DNA of 64,000 nucleotides, taken from the NCBI GenBank assembly GCA_965248765.1, contig CBDFKF010000002.1:558001-622000 (forward strand), in the 5' to 3' direction. Position numbers and translations under genes: made by a program. Every line of letters begins with the position of its first letter. Position 1 is the first letter of the stretch. The notes beneath the pieces are model-generated. The model saw nothing but the letters and a program-made list of their open reading frames with translations. It was not told the DNA's origin and searched no databases. Below are positions 27,200-36,640 of this stretch, one piece after another. The DNA comes from CBDFKF01 sp965248765 (lineage in GTDB: Bacteria; Pseudomonadota; Alphaproteobacteria; VGEJ01).

Positions 27200-27679
27200 T
27201 CAGCCCCGGATGTGCAGGACGCAGATCAGGGTGAACAGACGGCGCGCGGTGCCGAAGTCCATTTCGATCTTGCCGTCCAACCGCTCCTGCAATAACTCCG
27301 AGCCTTGGTCATGGATACCGCGGCGCGCCATATCGATGGTCTCGATGCGCGAGGGGGTGGCCGTCTTGATCGCCTGGAAATAGCTCTCGCAGATCATGAA
27401 GTACTCGCGGACGACGTCGCGAAACGGCGTCAGTGCCAGCGTCACCGTCTGCATTGGCGAATCGTCCTCGGCGCGGATGTCGAACAGAAGCCGGTTCTCC
27501 TCGATGCTGAGGTGCAGGCTGAATACACCGGCATCGATGCCAGCCGGGGTGAACTCGTTGCCCTCCAGGAGATCGAAGATAGCGACGCGCCGCTCCTGCT
27601 CGACATCAGGACCGCGCCGCACGACCGTGCGCTCATCGAGCGTCAGTTTGACAATGCGCCCGGTCGCAGGCTTCGACAC
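27200..27679 (-). CDS. UPF0262 family protein
   Basis: 159 residues. KLTLDERTVVRRGPDVEQER, AIFDLLEGNEF and SPMQTVTLALTPFRDVVREY are characteristic of UPF0262, a conserved alphaproteobacterial family of unknown function always found with hisD and infA. Two bases separate it from the phosphatase gene and six from hisD, so it is in the same operon. Confidence 0.9.
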   Translation of the reverse strand: MSKPATGRIVKLTLDERTVVRRGPDVEQERRVAIFDLLEGNEFTPAGIDAGVFSLHLSIEENRLLFDIRAEDDSPMQTVTLALTPFRDVVREYFMICESYFQAIKTATPSRIETIDMARRGIHDQGSELLQERLDGKIEMDFGTARRLFTLICVLHIRG

Positions 27680-27685
27680 GGGCCT

Positions 27686-28981
27686 TCAGGCGGAGGTGCT
27701 GCGGAGCCGGATCCGTACCGACTCGGCATGGGCGGCCAGTCCCTCGGCGTCGGCCAGCGTGACGGCGGTTGGGCCGATGCGCGCCAGGCCATCGGCATTG
27801 CACCGCACAATCGAGGTGCGCTTCATGAAATCGAGGACCGACAGACCCGAGGAAAAACGCGCGCTCCGTCCCGTCGGCAACACATGATTGGTGCCGGCCA
27901 CATAGTCGCCGATGGCCTCCGGAGTGTGACGGCCGAGGAAAACGGCGCCGGCGTTGCGCACCTCGGCGTCTAACGCTAACGCATCGGCATCCTCGAGCGC
28001 GAGCTCGAGGTGCTCGGGCGCGATTCGATCGATTAGCGCCGGCGCCTCGCTCAGCGCCTCGATACAGATGACCGCGCCGTGGTCGCGCCAGCTCGCAGCC
28101 GCGATATCGTTCCGCTCGAGCGCGACGAGACGCTTCTCCACGGCCGCCTCGACGCGGTCGGCGAAGGAGCGATCATCGGTGATCAGCATCGCCCGCGCCG
28201 CGACGTCGTGCTCTGCCTGGGACAGCAGATCGGCCGCGATCCAGTCGGCGTCGTTGCGGCCGTCGGCGACCACCAGGATCTCCGATGGCCCAGCGATGAG
28301 ATCGATACCCACGGTCCCGTAGACCTGTCGTTTGGCCGCGGCGACGTACGCGTTGCCGGGTCCGACGATCTTGTCCACCGCCGCGATCATCTCGGTCCCG
28401 TAGGCGAGGGCAGCGACCGCCTGGGCCCCACCGACGCGATAGATCTCGGTGATACCGGCAAGATGTGCGGCGGCGAGCACGACCGGGTTTGGGCGCGGGA
28501 CGACCATGGCGATGCGCACAACACCGGCCACCCGCGCGGGCACGGCGTTCATCAGAACCGAGCTCGGATACGCGGCTGTGCCACCGGGCACGTAGATGCC
28601 GACCGCGGCAAGTGCTGTCCACCGCGTGCCGAGTTCCACGCCGGCGGCATCGATGTAGCGATCGTCGCTCGGCACCTGGCGGCGATGATGCGCCGTGATC
28701 CGCTCGGCCGCATGCTCGAGCGCGCTTGCTACCTCCGGTGCGACGGACCCGGCGGCCGCGGCGATTTCGTCTGCCCCGACTCGCAGCTGGTCGGGGCGCA
28801 CCGGAGACCCGTCGAAGCGCTCTTCGTAGCTGCAAACGGCCTTATCGCCATCGCTGCGCACCGTCGCCAGAATCTCGGCGACGACACCATCGACGTCCTC
28901 GCCGTTTGCGCGTTTGGCGCCGACGAGCTGCTCGAACCCGGCGGCGAAGTCGGCATCGCGTATGTCGAGCCTACGCGCCAT
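27686..28981 (-). CDS. hisD: Histidinol dehydrogenase
   Basis: 431 residues, the normal length. NAD- and substrate-binding stretches are intact: GIYVPGGTAAYPSSVLMNAV, IAGPSEILVVAD, QAEHDVAARAMLI and the C-terminal NHVLPTGRSARFSSGLS, which include the zinc and catalytic His residues. It oxidises L-histidinol to L-histidine in two steps. It overlaps hisG by 11 bases; these two are the only his genes here. Confidence 0.96.
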   Translation of the reverse strand: MARRLDIRDADFAAGFEQLVGAKRANGEDVDGVVAEILATVRSDGDKAVCSYEERFDGSPVRPDQLRVGADEIAAAAGSVAPEVASALEHAAERITAHHRRQVPSDDRYIDAAGVELGTRWTALAAVGIYVPGGTAAYPSSVLMNAVPARVAGVVRIAMVVPRPNPVVLAAAHLAGITEIYRVGGAQAVAALAYGTEMIAAVDKIVGPGNAYVAAAKRQVYGTVGIDLIAGPSEILVVADGRNDADWIAADLLSQAEHDVAARAMLITDDRSFADRVEAAVEKRLVALERNDIAAASWRDHGAVICIEALSEAPALIDRIAPEHLELALEDADALALDAEVRNAGAVFLGRHTPEAIGDYVAGTNHVLPTGRSARFSSGLSVLDFMKRTSIVRCNADGLARIGPTAVTLADAEGLAAHAESVRIRLRSTSA

Positions 28982-29633
28982 TCACCGCCTCCCGGAAGCG
29001 CTCGATCCAGCCATGCAGCGCGACCGTTCGGATCTTGAGGGCGGTGCGGTTGGCGATCAGCCGCGAGGTCACCTCGGCAATCCGTTCGACCTCGACCAGA
29101 CCATTGGCCTTGAGCGTGACACCGGTGTTGACGAGGTCGACAATGCGCCGGCACAACCCCAGAGCAGGCGCCAGCTCCATCGCGCCGTGGAGCTTGATGC
29201 ACTCGGCCTGGACGCCACGGGCGGCGAAATGGCGGCGCGTGAGCGCCGGGTATTTGGTGGCGATGCGCACGTGGCTCCACCGCGACGGATCGTCCTCTGC
29301 CACCATCGCTGCCGGTTCGGCGACGGCGAGGTGACAACGGCCGATACCAAGGTCGAGCGGGGCGTAGACCTCGGAGTAGTCGAACTCCATCAACACATCG
29401 TTGCCGGCAATCCCGAGCTGAGCACCACCGAACGCGACGAAGGTCGCCACATCGAAGCTGCGAACCCGCACCAGGCTCACCTCGTCGACGTTCGTGCGAA
29501 AGCGAAGCTTGCGGGAGTCCGGGTCCTCGAACGCCGGCTCGGGCTCAATCCCGGCGCGACGAATGAGGGGGAGCGCCTCCGCCAGGATGCGACCCGCGGG
29601 CACCGCGAGCACCAGCGGTTCGTCAGATCGCAC
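28971..29633 (-). CDS. hisG: ATP phosphoribosyltransferase, short form
   Basis: Start chosen at GTG 29633 because GGGAGAAG stands four bases upstream and the product then begins VRSDEPLVLAVPAGRILAEA as in relatives; an ATG at 29663 adds ten residues. The 220-residue catalytic domain lacks the regulatory ACT-like domain, so it is HisG-S, which normally needs HisZ (not in this window). It catalyses the first step of histidine synthesis. The signature for phosphate binding, KLHGAMELAPALGLCRRIVD, is present. Confidence 0.92.
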   Translation of the reverse strand: MRSDEPLVLAVPAGRILAEALPLIRRAGIEPEPAFEDPDSRKLRFRTNVDEVSLVRVRSFDVATFVAFGGAQLGIAGNDVLMEFDYSEVYAPLDLGIGRCHLAVAEPAAMVAEDDPSRWSHVRIATKYPALTRRHFAARGVQAECIKLHGAMELAPALGLCRRIVDLVNTGVTLKANGLVEVERIAEVTSRLIANRTALKIRTVALHGWIERFREAVNGA

Positions 29634-29702
29634 TGCGCTTCTCCCGGCTGGCCGGTGCCTCACCCCTGCGTGCGACCGCCACCGGGCGGCACCGGGATCG
29701 GC

Positions 29703-30185
29703 TCACTCGTCCTCGTTGATTGCGTGGGACGGCCGGCTTCGGGTCTCCCACGCTTCGCCGAGGTCGCTAAGTTGGCATTCAATGCACTCGGCCTCAAGCC
29801 TCACTGTGGCACCGCCCGCGAAGACGAGGTGGACGATTGCGCCGCCGTCCTCGACCGGATCCGCCGTGATCGCCAGAAGATCGAGCACTTGTTTTCGGTT
29901 GTCCTGCGCAAGGTTGAGCGTCTGCGCCGCAAGCACCCCCTCAAAATGTACGCCGCAGCGGATGCGTTCACCTCGTGCCGGCGCCGGCTCGTCCTCTCGC
30001 TCCCAGCGGAAACGGTTGAAGATGGCGGCAAAGCGATGCTGGCCAGGCATGTACGACATATCTTCGAGCCGCACCACGGCGTCCTGGAGACAGGCCGAAA
30101 TGACGGCGAGGTCGTCGACGTCCTCCGCCCGCAGCCGCAGCGACTTCCCCTTCGCGAGCGGAGCACGTAGCGATCGGCGCGCCAT
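29703..30185 (-). CDS. DUF2948 family protein
   Basis: 160 residues with LRLRAEDVDDLAVISACLQD and MPGQHRFAAIFNRFRWERE, typical of DUF2948, a conserved alphaproteobacterial family of unknown function between murA and hisG. It starts four bases after the murA stop. About 70 bp separate it from hisG. Confidence 0.9.
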   Translation of the reverse strand: MARRSLRAPLAKGKSLRLRAEDVDDLAVISACLQDAVVRLEDMSYMPGQHRFAAIFNRFRWEREDEPAPARGERIRCGVHFEGVLAAQTLNLAQDNRKQVLDLLAITADPVEDGGAIVHLVFAGGATVRLEAECIECQLSDLGEAWETRSRPSHAINEDE

Positions 30186-30188
30186 CGC

Positions 30189-31475
<1,287 letters not shown>

Positions 31476-31532
31476 CGCCTTCGTCTCGCTAGTGCTGCCG
31501 TCCGCCGCTGTGCTCGAACCGCAGCGGCGGGT

Positions 31533-31718
31533 TCAATCGTTGGGCTCAGAACGCGGCGACTCTCGCTTGTCATCGAGGGCACGCGCGCGCTCCTTGCGGC
31601 GCCTGAGGTTGCTCCGCAGCGCCACGCTCAAGCGTTCATCCCGCCGTTGCCGTTCGGCGGCTGTCCGCTCGGTCTTCGCGCTACCCTCTTCACGGCTCGC
31701 CACGGCCCAAGGTGGCAA
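31533..31718 (-). CDS. Small conserved basic protein upstream of murA
   Basis: 61 residues, Arg-rich, with RDERLSVALRSNLRRRKERA. Short proteins with this (AL)R.NL.RRK pattern occur upstream of murA in many Alphaproteobacteria. It is separated from murA by about 57 bp. The function is unknown. The start could be further downstream. Confidence 0.6.
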   Translation of the reverse strand: MPPWAVASREEGSAKTERTAAERQRRDERLSVALRSNLRRRKERARALDDKRESPRSEPND

Positions 31719-31807
31719 GCGCCCACCGGATGGTCAAGGGGGCGGCCAAGACCGAGCGGGCGTTGCGCACGGCTTTCGGCCTATGGCAAGGTGGCCGCGC
31801 GCCGATC

Positions 31808-31882
<75 letters not shown>

Positions 31883-32213
31883 CCTTTACCGCAGAAAACC
31901 GCCATTTCTTGATTCGGCCGGCGATAGCCATTCGGCATATTCCGGCAGAACGCGGCACGAACGTGCAAGGCGAGCCGGGAAATATCCGGGCAGTTTGTTC
32001 AGGGGGTGTTCGCGCGCTAGGACTCGCCGCTCCCGACATCGCGCCGGCGACGCTCGCTGCGCCGATCCAGGACGATGACGGGGGAAATCGACATCTGGCG
32101 CGCGGGTGGCCGCTCGGTATTGGATGCCGCGACCTCGACGGGCAGCGCGGCTGGATGCGCATTCTCGCACGGCCGCGTCCCGATCAGCATGAGGTGTCCT
32201 GCAACCACGCCGA
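31883..32213. other. Gap after tRNA-Thr, mobile-element end-like
   Basis: No gene is supported. It contains TTGTTCAGGGGGTGTTCGCG (about 31993-32012), which matches a stretch at about 11634-11653 next to the tRNA-Phe attachment copy at 19 of 20 positions, and one copy of the imperfect direct repeat that also occurs at 35395. A minus-strand frame ending near the tRNA (EYAEWLSPAESRNGGFLR) may be the tail of a lost gene. Confidence 0.5.
32073..32102. repeat. Imperfect direct repeat, left copy (flanks SLAM locus)
   Basis: The sequence starting CGATGACGGGGGAAATCGAC and ending ATCTGGCGC matches 35395-35422 except for one substitution and one extra A. The two copies lie in direct orientation on each side of the SLAM/lipoprotein pair, 3.3 kb apart. 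Confidence 0.7.
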
Positions 32214-33677
32214 TCAGAAGCGACGGCGAAGCATGATCTCGGCCCGGCTGCGCCGATATTCGTGAAGCGCGATGTTCGAGGCCCGGCGCTCATGGACCAG
32301 CGACAGCATGGGCGTGAAGCCCTGGTATTCGACGCCCCGGTTGTAGGCCGTGAGACGCGAGACGTGGAGCCGGTCCGTCCGGGGATCGGGATGCAGGCGG
32401 GGCTTCGCCCGGTCGTAATCGGTGAAGTGAACCTGATGGGAAATGTCCAATCCGAAGCCGCTTAGTCCCAATATTCGGGGCAGATCGACTGCCGCAGAGG
32501 TGCTCGCCCACAGGCTGTCGTAGCCCTCGGTGGGGCTTTCGGTCCGTGCGCGGCGCCAGCCGCCGCGGGCGCCGAGCTTGACCGCCGGGGTCGCACGAAA
32601 GGTCGCGTGCAGTTCGGCATCGAAGCGAGGGCCGTCAAACCGCGTTTGCGTCCGGTGGGTCTGCCGCATGGCTCCGAGACGCCCTCCGAGCCACAGGCGG
32701 TTGCCGAACAGGCGTCCGCCCTCGAGGCGCAGACCAAGGCCGTCGCCGAAGATGCTGCCGGCCGACCAGCGCCGGCTCGCCTGGGCCAGCAGGCTGACAT
32801 CGCCGCGCCGGTAGAGCAACCGCGGGCCGCCGTGAAGCGACAGCGTCATGTCGTCGAAGCGCCGGCCGCCGTATTCGCGCCGGTAGAGCGCGGCGCCGAG
32901 CCGCAGCCGGCCCGCGGTCGCGGCGAACGGCCGGAGCGTGATCGCGTGCTGGTACTCGGCCGACCCGGAGACGATCAGGCCGACGCCCGAGGAGGCGCGC
33001 GCGTCCTCGTTGAGCTGGAACGGCAGGCCGAAAATCTCGACGATCCTGGCTTCGGTCGCCGCATTGACGTTGGTGTCGGGCGCCACGGCAAGCGCGACGG
33101 AGGCCGAGAGACGCTTCCGGGCGCGGATCGCGGTGAGAAAGCGGTTGATGTTCGAGACCACAACCCGCGGCAGGCCGCCCCCCAGCACGCGGCTGAAGTG
33201 GCGCGCCGCGGCGTCGCAATCATCGCCCAGAAGCTGGCCCAGGATATCGCTCGCGGGTTCGCGGCAGCGGCCGCGCTCGAACAGCACCCGGGCGAGCTCG
33301 AGCCGCGGCCGGGGCAGCCCCGGGCGGTCTGCCAGCATTTGTCGAAAGGCAGCCGCCGCCTCGTCCAGGAGGCTCAGGCGCGCCTCCTCGGTCCAGGGGC
33401 CGCCGCCAGGCGGCGCCGGACCCAGCGCGGCGGTGAGGGCCGCTATGCCGAGCACGAACCGGGCATCGGGATCGTCGGGATCGGTGGCGACCGCCCGCCG
33501 CAGGAGAACCAGGGCTCCGGCGACGTCCCCGCCGGCGAGCAGGCGCCTCGCGTCGTCGACGGAAGGGGGCGCGTGCGCGCCGGCGCAGAGGGCGGGGCCG
33601 GAGAGGACGGCGAAGACCACGAGCGCCCAGGCAAGGAGAGCCGCCGCCCGCGCCCCTCCTCGAGCGAAGCGCGTCAT
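32214..33677 (-). CDS. Surface lipoprotein assembly modifier (SLAM) family outer-membrane protein
   Basis: 487 residues. A signal peptide (ALLAWALVVFAVLSGPALC, then AGA) is followed by a TPR-like helical region (DDARRLLAGGDVAGALVLLR, DARFVLGIAALTAA, PRPRLELARVLFERGRCREP), then from about residue 200 a beta-barrel domain of the DUF560 kind with alternating aromatic/polar strands, ending in RAEIMLRRRF with the terminal Phe of outer-membrane proteins. SLAM proteins move certain lipoproteins to the outer surface. The gene lies 105 bp downstream of a barrel-type lipoprotein gene that is its likely client. Confidence 0.8.
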   Translation of the reverse strand: MTRFARGGARAAALLAWALVVFAVLSGPALCAGAHAPPSVDDARRLLAGGDVAGALVLLRRAVATDPDDPDARFVLGIAALTAALGPAPPGGGPWTEEARLSLLDEAAAAFRQMLADRPGLPRPRLELARVLFERGRCREPASDILGQLLGDDCDAAARHFSRVLGGGLPRVVVSNINRFLTAIRARKRLSASVALAVAPDTNVNAATEARIVEIFGLPFQLNEDARASSGVGLIVSGSAEYQHAITLRPFAATAGRLRLGAALYRREYGGRRFDDMTLSLHGGPRLLYRRGDVSLLAQASRRWSAGSIFGDGLGLRLEGGRLFGNRLWLGGRLGAMRQTHRTQTRFDGPRFDAELHATFRATPAVKLGARGGWRRARTESPTEGYDSLWASTSAAVDLPRILGLSGFGLDISHQVHFTDYDRAKPRLHPDPRTDRLHVSRLTAYNRGVEYQGFTPMLSLVHERRASNIALHEYRRSRAEIMLRRRF

Positions 33678-33699
33678 CCTGTAGGCGGCCGCCCCATCG

Positions 33700-33727
33700 C
33701 CGAGCGCCGCCGCGATGCGGCGCTCGG
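33700..33727. other. Intergenic hairpin between lipoprotein and SLAM genes
   Basis: Perfect 11-bp stem CCGAGCGCCGC (33700-33710) and GCGGCGCTCGG (33717-33727) with loop CGCGAT. It has no T-tract on either strand. In a lipoprotein-SLAM operon it could reduce read-through to SLAM or protect the upstream mRNA; this is inference. Confidence 0.55.
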
Positions 33728-33782
33728 ATGGCCTCGGGCCCGGAGCGTTCGAGCGGTCAACCTCCGGCGCCAGCCACCGGAA

Positions 33783-34838
33783 TTACTCGTTGGCACCCAC
33801 AAACACGCCGACGAAGGCGCCCTCGCCGCCGTCGTCCTCGAAGGTTCCGCCGAGAGTTCCACCGACCCAATCGGGGGTCGTGTCCGCGTCATCGTTGTCG
33901 GAGAACACGCCGCCCCAGTTGCCCGAAGAGGAAGTAATGTCGGGGCCGACGATGGACAAAGTCCCCTTAAACGTTCCGTCGTCTGCGATCGGCGCGCCGC
34001 CGAGGGTAACTGAGCCGTCGAACCCGATCCCCTCACCATCCTCCAGGTCACTGAGGGCAGAGTAGTGGTAAATGCTTTCCACTCCGCCGCTGATGGTGCC
34101 GTCGTTGAAATCGGCGTCAAGCTTCAGGCCACCCGTCCAGATACCAAGATCGTTCTCCGTTCCCTCGTAGAGATAGGTGCCTTGCGCAGCGCCGGTATAG
34201 GCGGCGGTGCCGGTTGTCGGCTTCGTCCAGCTATCGCCACGATTGAAGATCGAACCGGCGCCCCAGTCGAAGAAGGCGCCGAGGTCAATGTCCACCCCGC
34301 CGGCGCCGTCGTCCAAGCCCGTCACCCAGTATCCGCCGGCTAGGTAATTCGTCGAGTCCACACTCTCCCAAGAGGTATACGCCACGGCCACTGTCGTCGT
34401 ACCCTCCGTCTGCCGCGCCAGGACCCAAGCCCCTACGGAAACGCCGGGGATCTCCCCATCTTCCGCATACGCCGTGCCGATCAGGCTAGAATAGGTATGG
34501 TCCCGGCTGTTCAGGGACAAATCCGTCTCACCGTTCTCGTCCGTCACGGTCAGGGAAAAGACACCGTTGTCGAAAGTTGTCTGGGCGCGGTCCGAGGTCA
34601 CGCCCGCATTGTTGACGTTGCTGCTCTGGGTGACGCTGCCGAAACGGGGCTCCGCGCCGGCCGCGGCCTTGCCGGCCTCGAGGTTGCCCATGAGCTGCTG
34701 CTGGGTCGGGGTCAAGTCGCCACCGGCGCCAACACCGGCGCCAACACCGGCGCCAACACCGTCGCCACCGCCACCGCAGGCGGCGAGCAGCAAGAGGCCG
34801 GGAACGACGACAACGCAATATCGAAGGAACTGCCGCAT
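33783..34838 (-). CDS. TbpB-like beta-barrel lipoprotein, likely SLAM client
   Basis: 351 residues from ATG 34838 (AGGAG upstream); the frame is open further back but the lipoprotein signal fixes the start. MRQFLRYCVVVVPGLLLLAA CGGGG has a lipobox with the +1 Cys. A GAGV repeat linker follows, then a mostly beta domain whose last strands (GGTFEDDGGEGAFVGVF) resemble the small C-terminal barrel of transferrin-binding-protein-B-like lipoproteins. It would be anchored at the cell surface. What it binds is unknown; no TonB-dependent receptor gene is nearby. Confidence 0.72.
   Translation of the reverse strand: MRQFLRYCVVVVPGLLLLAACGGGGDGVGAGVGAGVGAGGDLTPTQQQLMGNLEAGKAAAGAEPRFGSVTQSSNVNNAGVTSDRAQTTFDNGVFSLTVTDENGETDLSLNSRDHTYSSLIGTAYAEDGEIPGVSVGAWVLARQTEGTTTVAVAYTSWESVDSTNYLAGGYWVTGLDDGAGGVDIDLGAFFDWGAGSIFNRGDSWTKPTTGTAAYTGAAQGTYLYEGTENDLGIWTGGLKLDADFNDGTISGGVESIYHYSALSDLEDGEGIGFDGSVTLGGAPIADDGTFKGTLSIVGPDITSSSGNWGGVFSDNDDADTTPDWVGGTLGGTFEDDGGEGAFVGVFVGANE
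34723..34758. repeat. Short tandem repeat in lipoprotein linker
   Basis: Three perfect tandem copies of CCGGCGCCAACA (34723-34734, 34735-34746, 34747-34758) encode the Gly-Ala-Gly-Val linker after the lipid-anchored Cys. In-frame 12-bp units could vary in number between strains and alter the tether length. Confidence 0.8.
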
Positions 34839-35649
34839 GAGTTTTCTCCTGTCCTTGGTTTCATCGCTCGGTCCGGCGGGAAGGCGAGGCGAGCCGGCGC
34901 AACCATCATACAGCCAAGCCGTGTTACAGGCTCTTGTTATGTGAACGGATCTGGTCCCATGTCTGGCGAAATCCGCACCGCCACCGCCAGCGCCTTGTCG
35001 GCGCCCACCTTGTCCGTTCGATCCGCCGCGGCCATGCACGGCAGTGCTTACGACGGCGTGAGACACCAGCCCTGTCGGCACGACGCACAGACGCCCGAGC
35101 ATGGCCGAGGCAGCCTTTCGGGGCAGCGCCGGGACGGCCAGTATCGCGCTGCACCGCGTGCGGCTCACGCGCGTTCGACGCGCTACCGCAATGGCCGAGC
35201 CCCGGCGTGATCGCGAACCACGGGCCCTATCGACCGTAGCGACAATCGGCGTTTACATAATCTGGCCGCGGACGCCGAATGCGCCAGCAGCCCCTATCGT
35301 CAGGCTTGGTGCAGGCACGTCTCGCGGCACGCTGATCCCCTCGCACAATAATCGCTATCCGCCACAGCCTGTACGACGGAGCCGAGGTGTCGCCCGATGA
35401 TGGGGGAATCGACATCTGGCGCAGGCATACGGCACCGACCCGCTACACTGAGGGCGATGAGCACCCTACTCCCTCAGCGCCAAGCGTGAAACCAACAACA
35501 AGGTTCGCTCGTCTGCACGGGTTTGCGCTTGTCAGACGGTGACCGCTCTCGTTGCCCGGATTGGCGAGCAGAAATTGCCTCTGCCGCATCGGTAATTCGC
35601 CCCTCCTTCGAGAGCTCATGGCAATTGCGAATGCGGCCGGCCGCCGGGA
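34839..35649. other. Gap with no supported gene
   Basis: About 800 bp between the lipoprotein gene and the phage tail remnant. The lipoprotein promoter should be near 34850-34950. The only marked item is the right copy of the direct repeat at 35395-35422. Open frames here look like chance frames and were not called. Confidence 0.5.
35395..35422. repeat. Imperfect direct repeat, right copy
   Basis: The sequence starting CGATGATGGGGGAATCGACA and ending TCTGGCGC pairs with the left copy at 32073-32102 (one substitution, one indel). It could be an insertion-related duplication or a short dispersed repeat. Confidence 0.7.
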
Positions 35650-36368
35650 CTAGAAGTCGCCGCCCCAGATAGCCAGGACTTGCGCGTAGACGCTTGCTTG
35701 GGGCTTCAAATACAGCGTGGTGCCGGCCGCGCTTCGGCCAATCGTTAAGAGCATAGAAATCCCGTTAAGGAGGGTGACGTTGGCGTCGCTCCCGGCTACA
35801 CCCGGCGTCGAGTCTGTCGGAATGAAGCGGCGCGGCACCGTCCCCATGTCATACCTCCACGGCACGTTTGTGTTCTGCCTCTCCCTGATGTTGAGCGTGA
35901 TGTAGTCGAAATTGTCGATGTCCGTCACCGTGAACGACACCGTGCCGAACACTGCGCTCCAATCCAGTGAGCTGCCCGTGTTCTCGTAGAGCTTGGTGCG
36001 CCCGCCAAGCGCCTCGAGCGCCGCGGCGGCCGTTGTCGCGCCCGTCCCGCCCTTGGCGATAGGCACGGTCGGCAGGCGATTCGACTGAGCGTGCCCGACG
36101 TGATCTTAGCGGCGCTCAAGTCCGGGATATCGCCCGCCGTGAGAGTCGGCAACCGCGCGCTAACGAACCGTCCGTCGGTCCCAAGTTTCGCCAGATCGCC
36201 CTCCGTCGTGCCGGTATCCTTCAGGGCGGCGGTGCCGAACGGGTTGTCGCCCGAGTCCGACTTAAACTTGTTGATCCAGCTAATGATCTGACTCGCGAAG
36301 CCGGTCGCGCTGCCGGTCAGGTTCGCGATGCCATTGGCATCGGTGTCGAAGCCTAGGTCTGCTGCCAT
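35650..36368 (-). pseudogene. Phage tail fibre-like protein, frameshifted
   Basis: Two overlapping frames make one protein. The upstream part (MAADLGFDTDANGIANLTGS to LSAAKITSGTL) and the downstream part (RLPTVPIAKGGTGATTAAAA, ending LAIWGGDF) join if one base is added or removed near 36085. The motif PIAKGGTGATTA is common in phage tail fibres and collar proteins. The product would bind host surfaces. Position downstream of tail-tip genes agrees. Confidence 0.65.
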
Positions 36369-36640
36369 CGGTGGCGTGCCTCCAGCACGTGATGAGAATG
36401 GTTATGTAGGTAGTCGATGCATTTCACTGGGCCGTCCCAACGTAGAATGCAGCGGACGTGATCAAGCGGATTAGCCGGTCGCGGCACTTGCGCCGCGACA
36501 GACTGCGGGATGGTACACAGCCCGCCCGCCACGGTCACCGCCGCGCTGCCGCCTTCCCATGAAAGCGTCGCATCGCCGTCTGGTGCGTCCACCGCCAGCG
36601 TGAGCGCGGTCCCATGCATAGCCCGATAGCATCGCGCCAT
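36353..36640 (-). CDS. Small phage tail-region protein
   Basis: 95 residues. Its ATG (36640) overlaps the TAA of the tail-tip gene, and its stop overlaps the tail-fibre start, so it is coupled on both sides. The sequence MARCYRAMHGTALTLAVDAP and VRCILRWDGPVKCIDYLHNH is beta-rich at first. No family recognised. Confidence 0.5.
   Translation of the reverse strand: MARCYRAMHGTALTLAVDAPDGDATLSWEGGSAAVTVAGGLCTIPQSVAAQVPRPANPLDHVRCILRWDGPVKCIDYLHNHSHHVLEARHRWQQT

Noticed and set aside
32607..34013. Long plus-strand open frame opposite the SLAM gene
   Set aside because: The minus strand has signal peptide, TPR region and a barrel ending in Phe, while this frame is Arg/Gly/Ala-rich shadow sequence.
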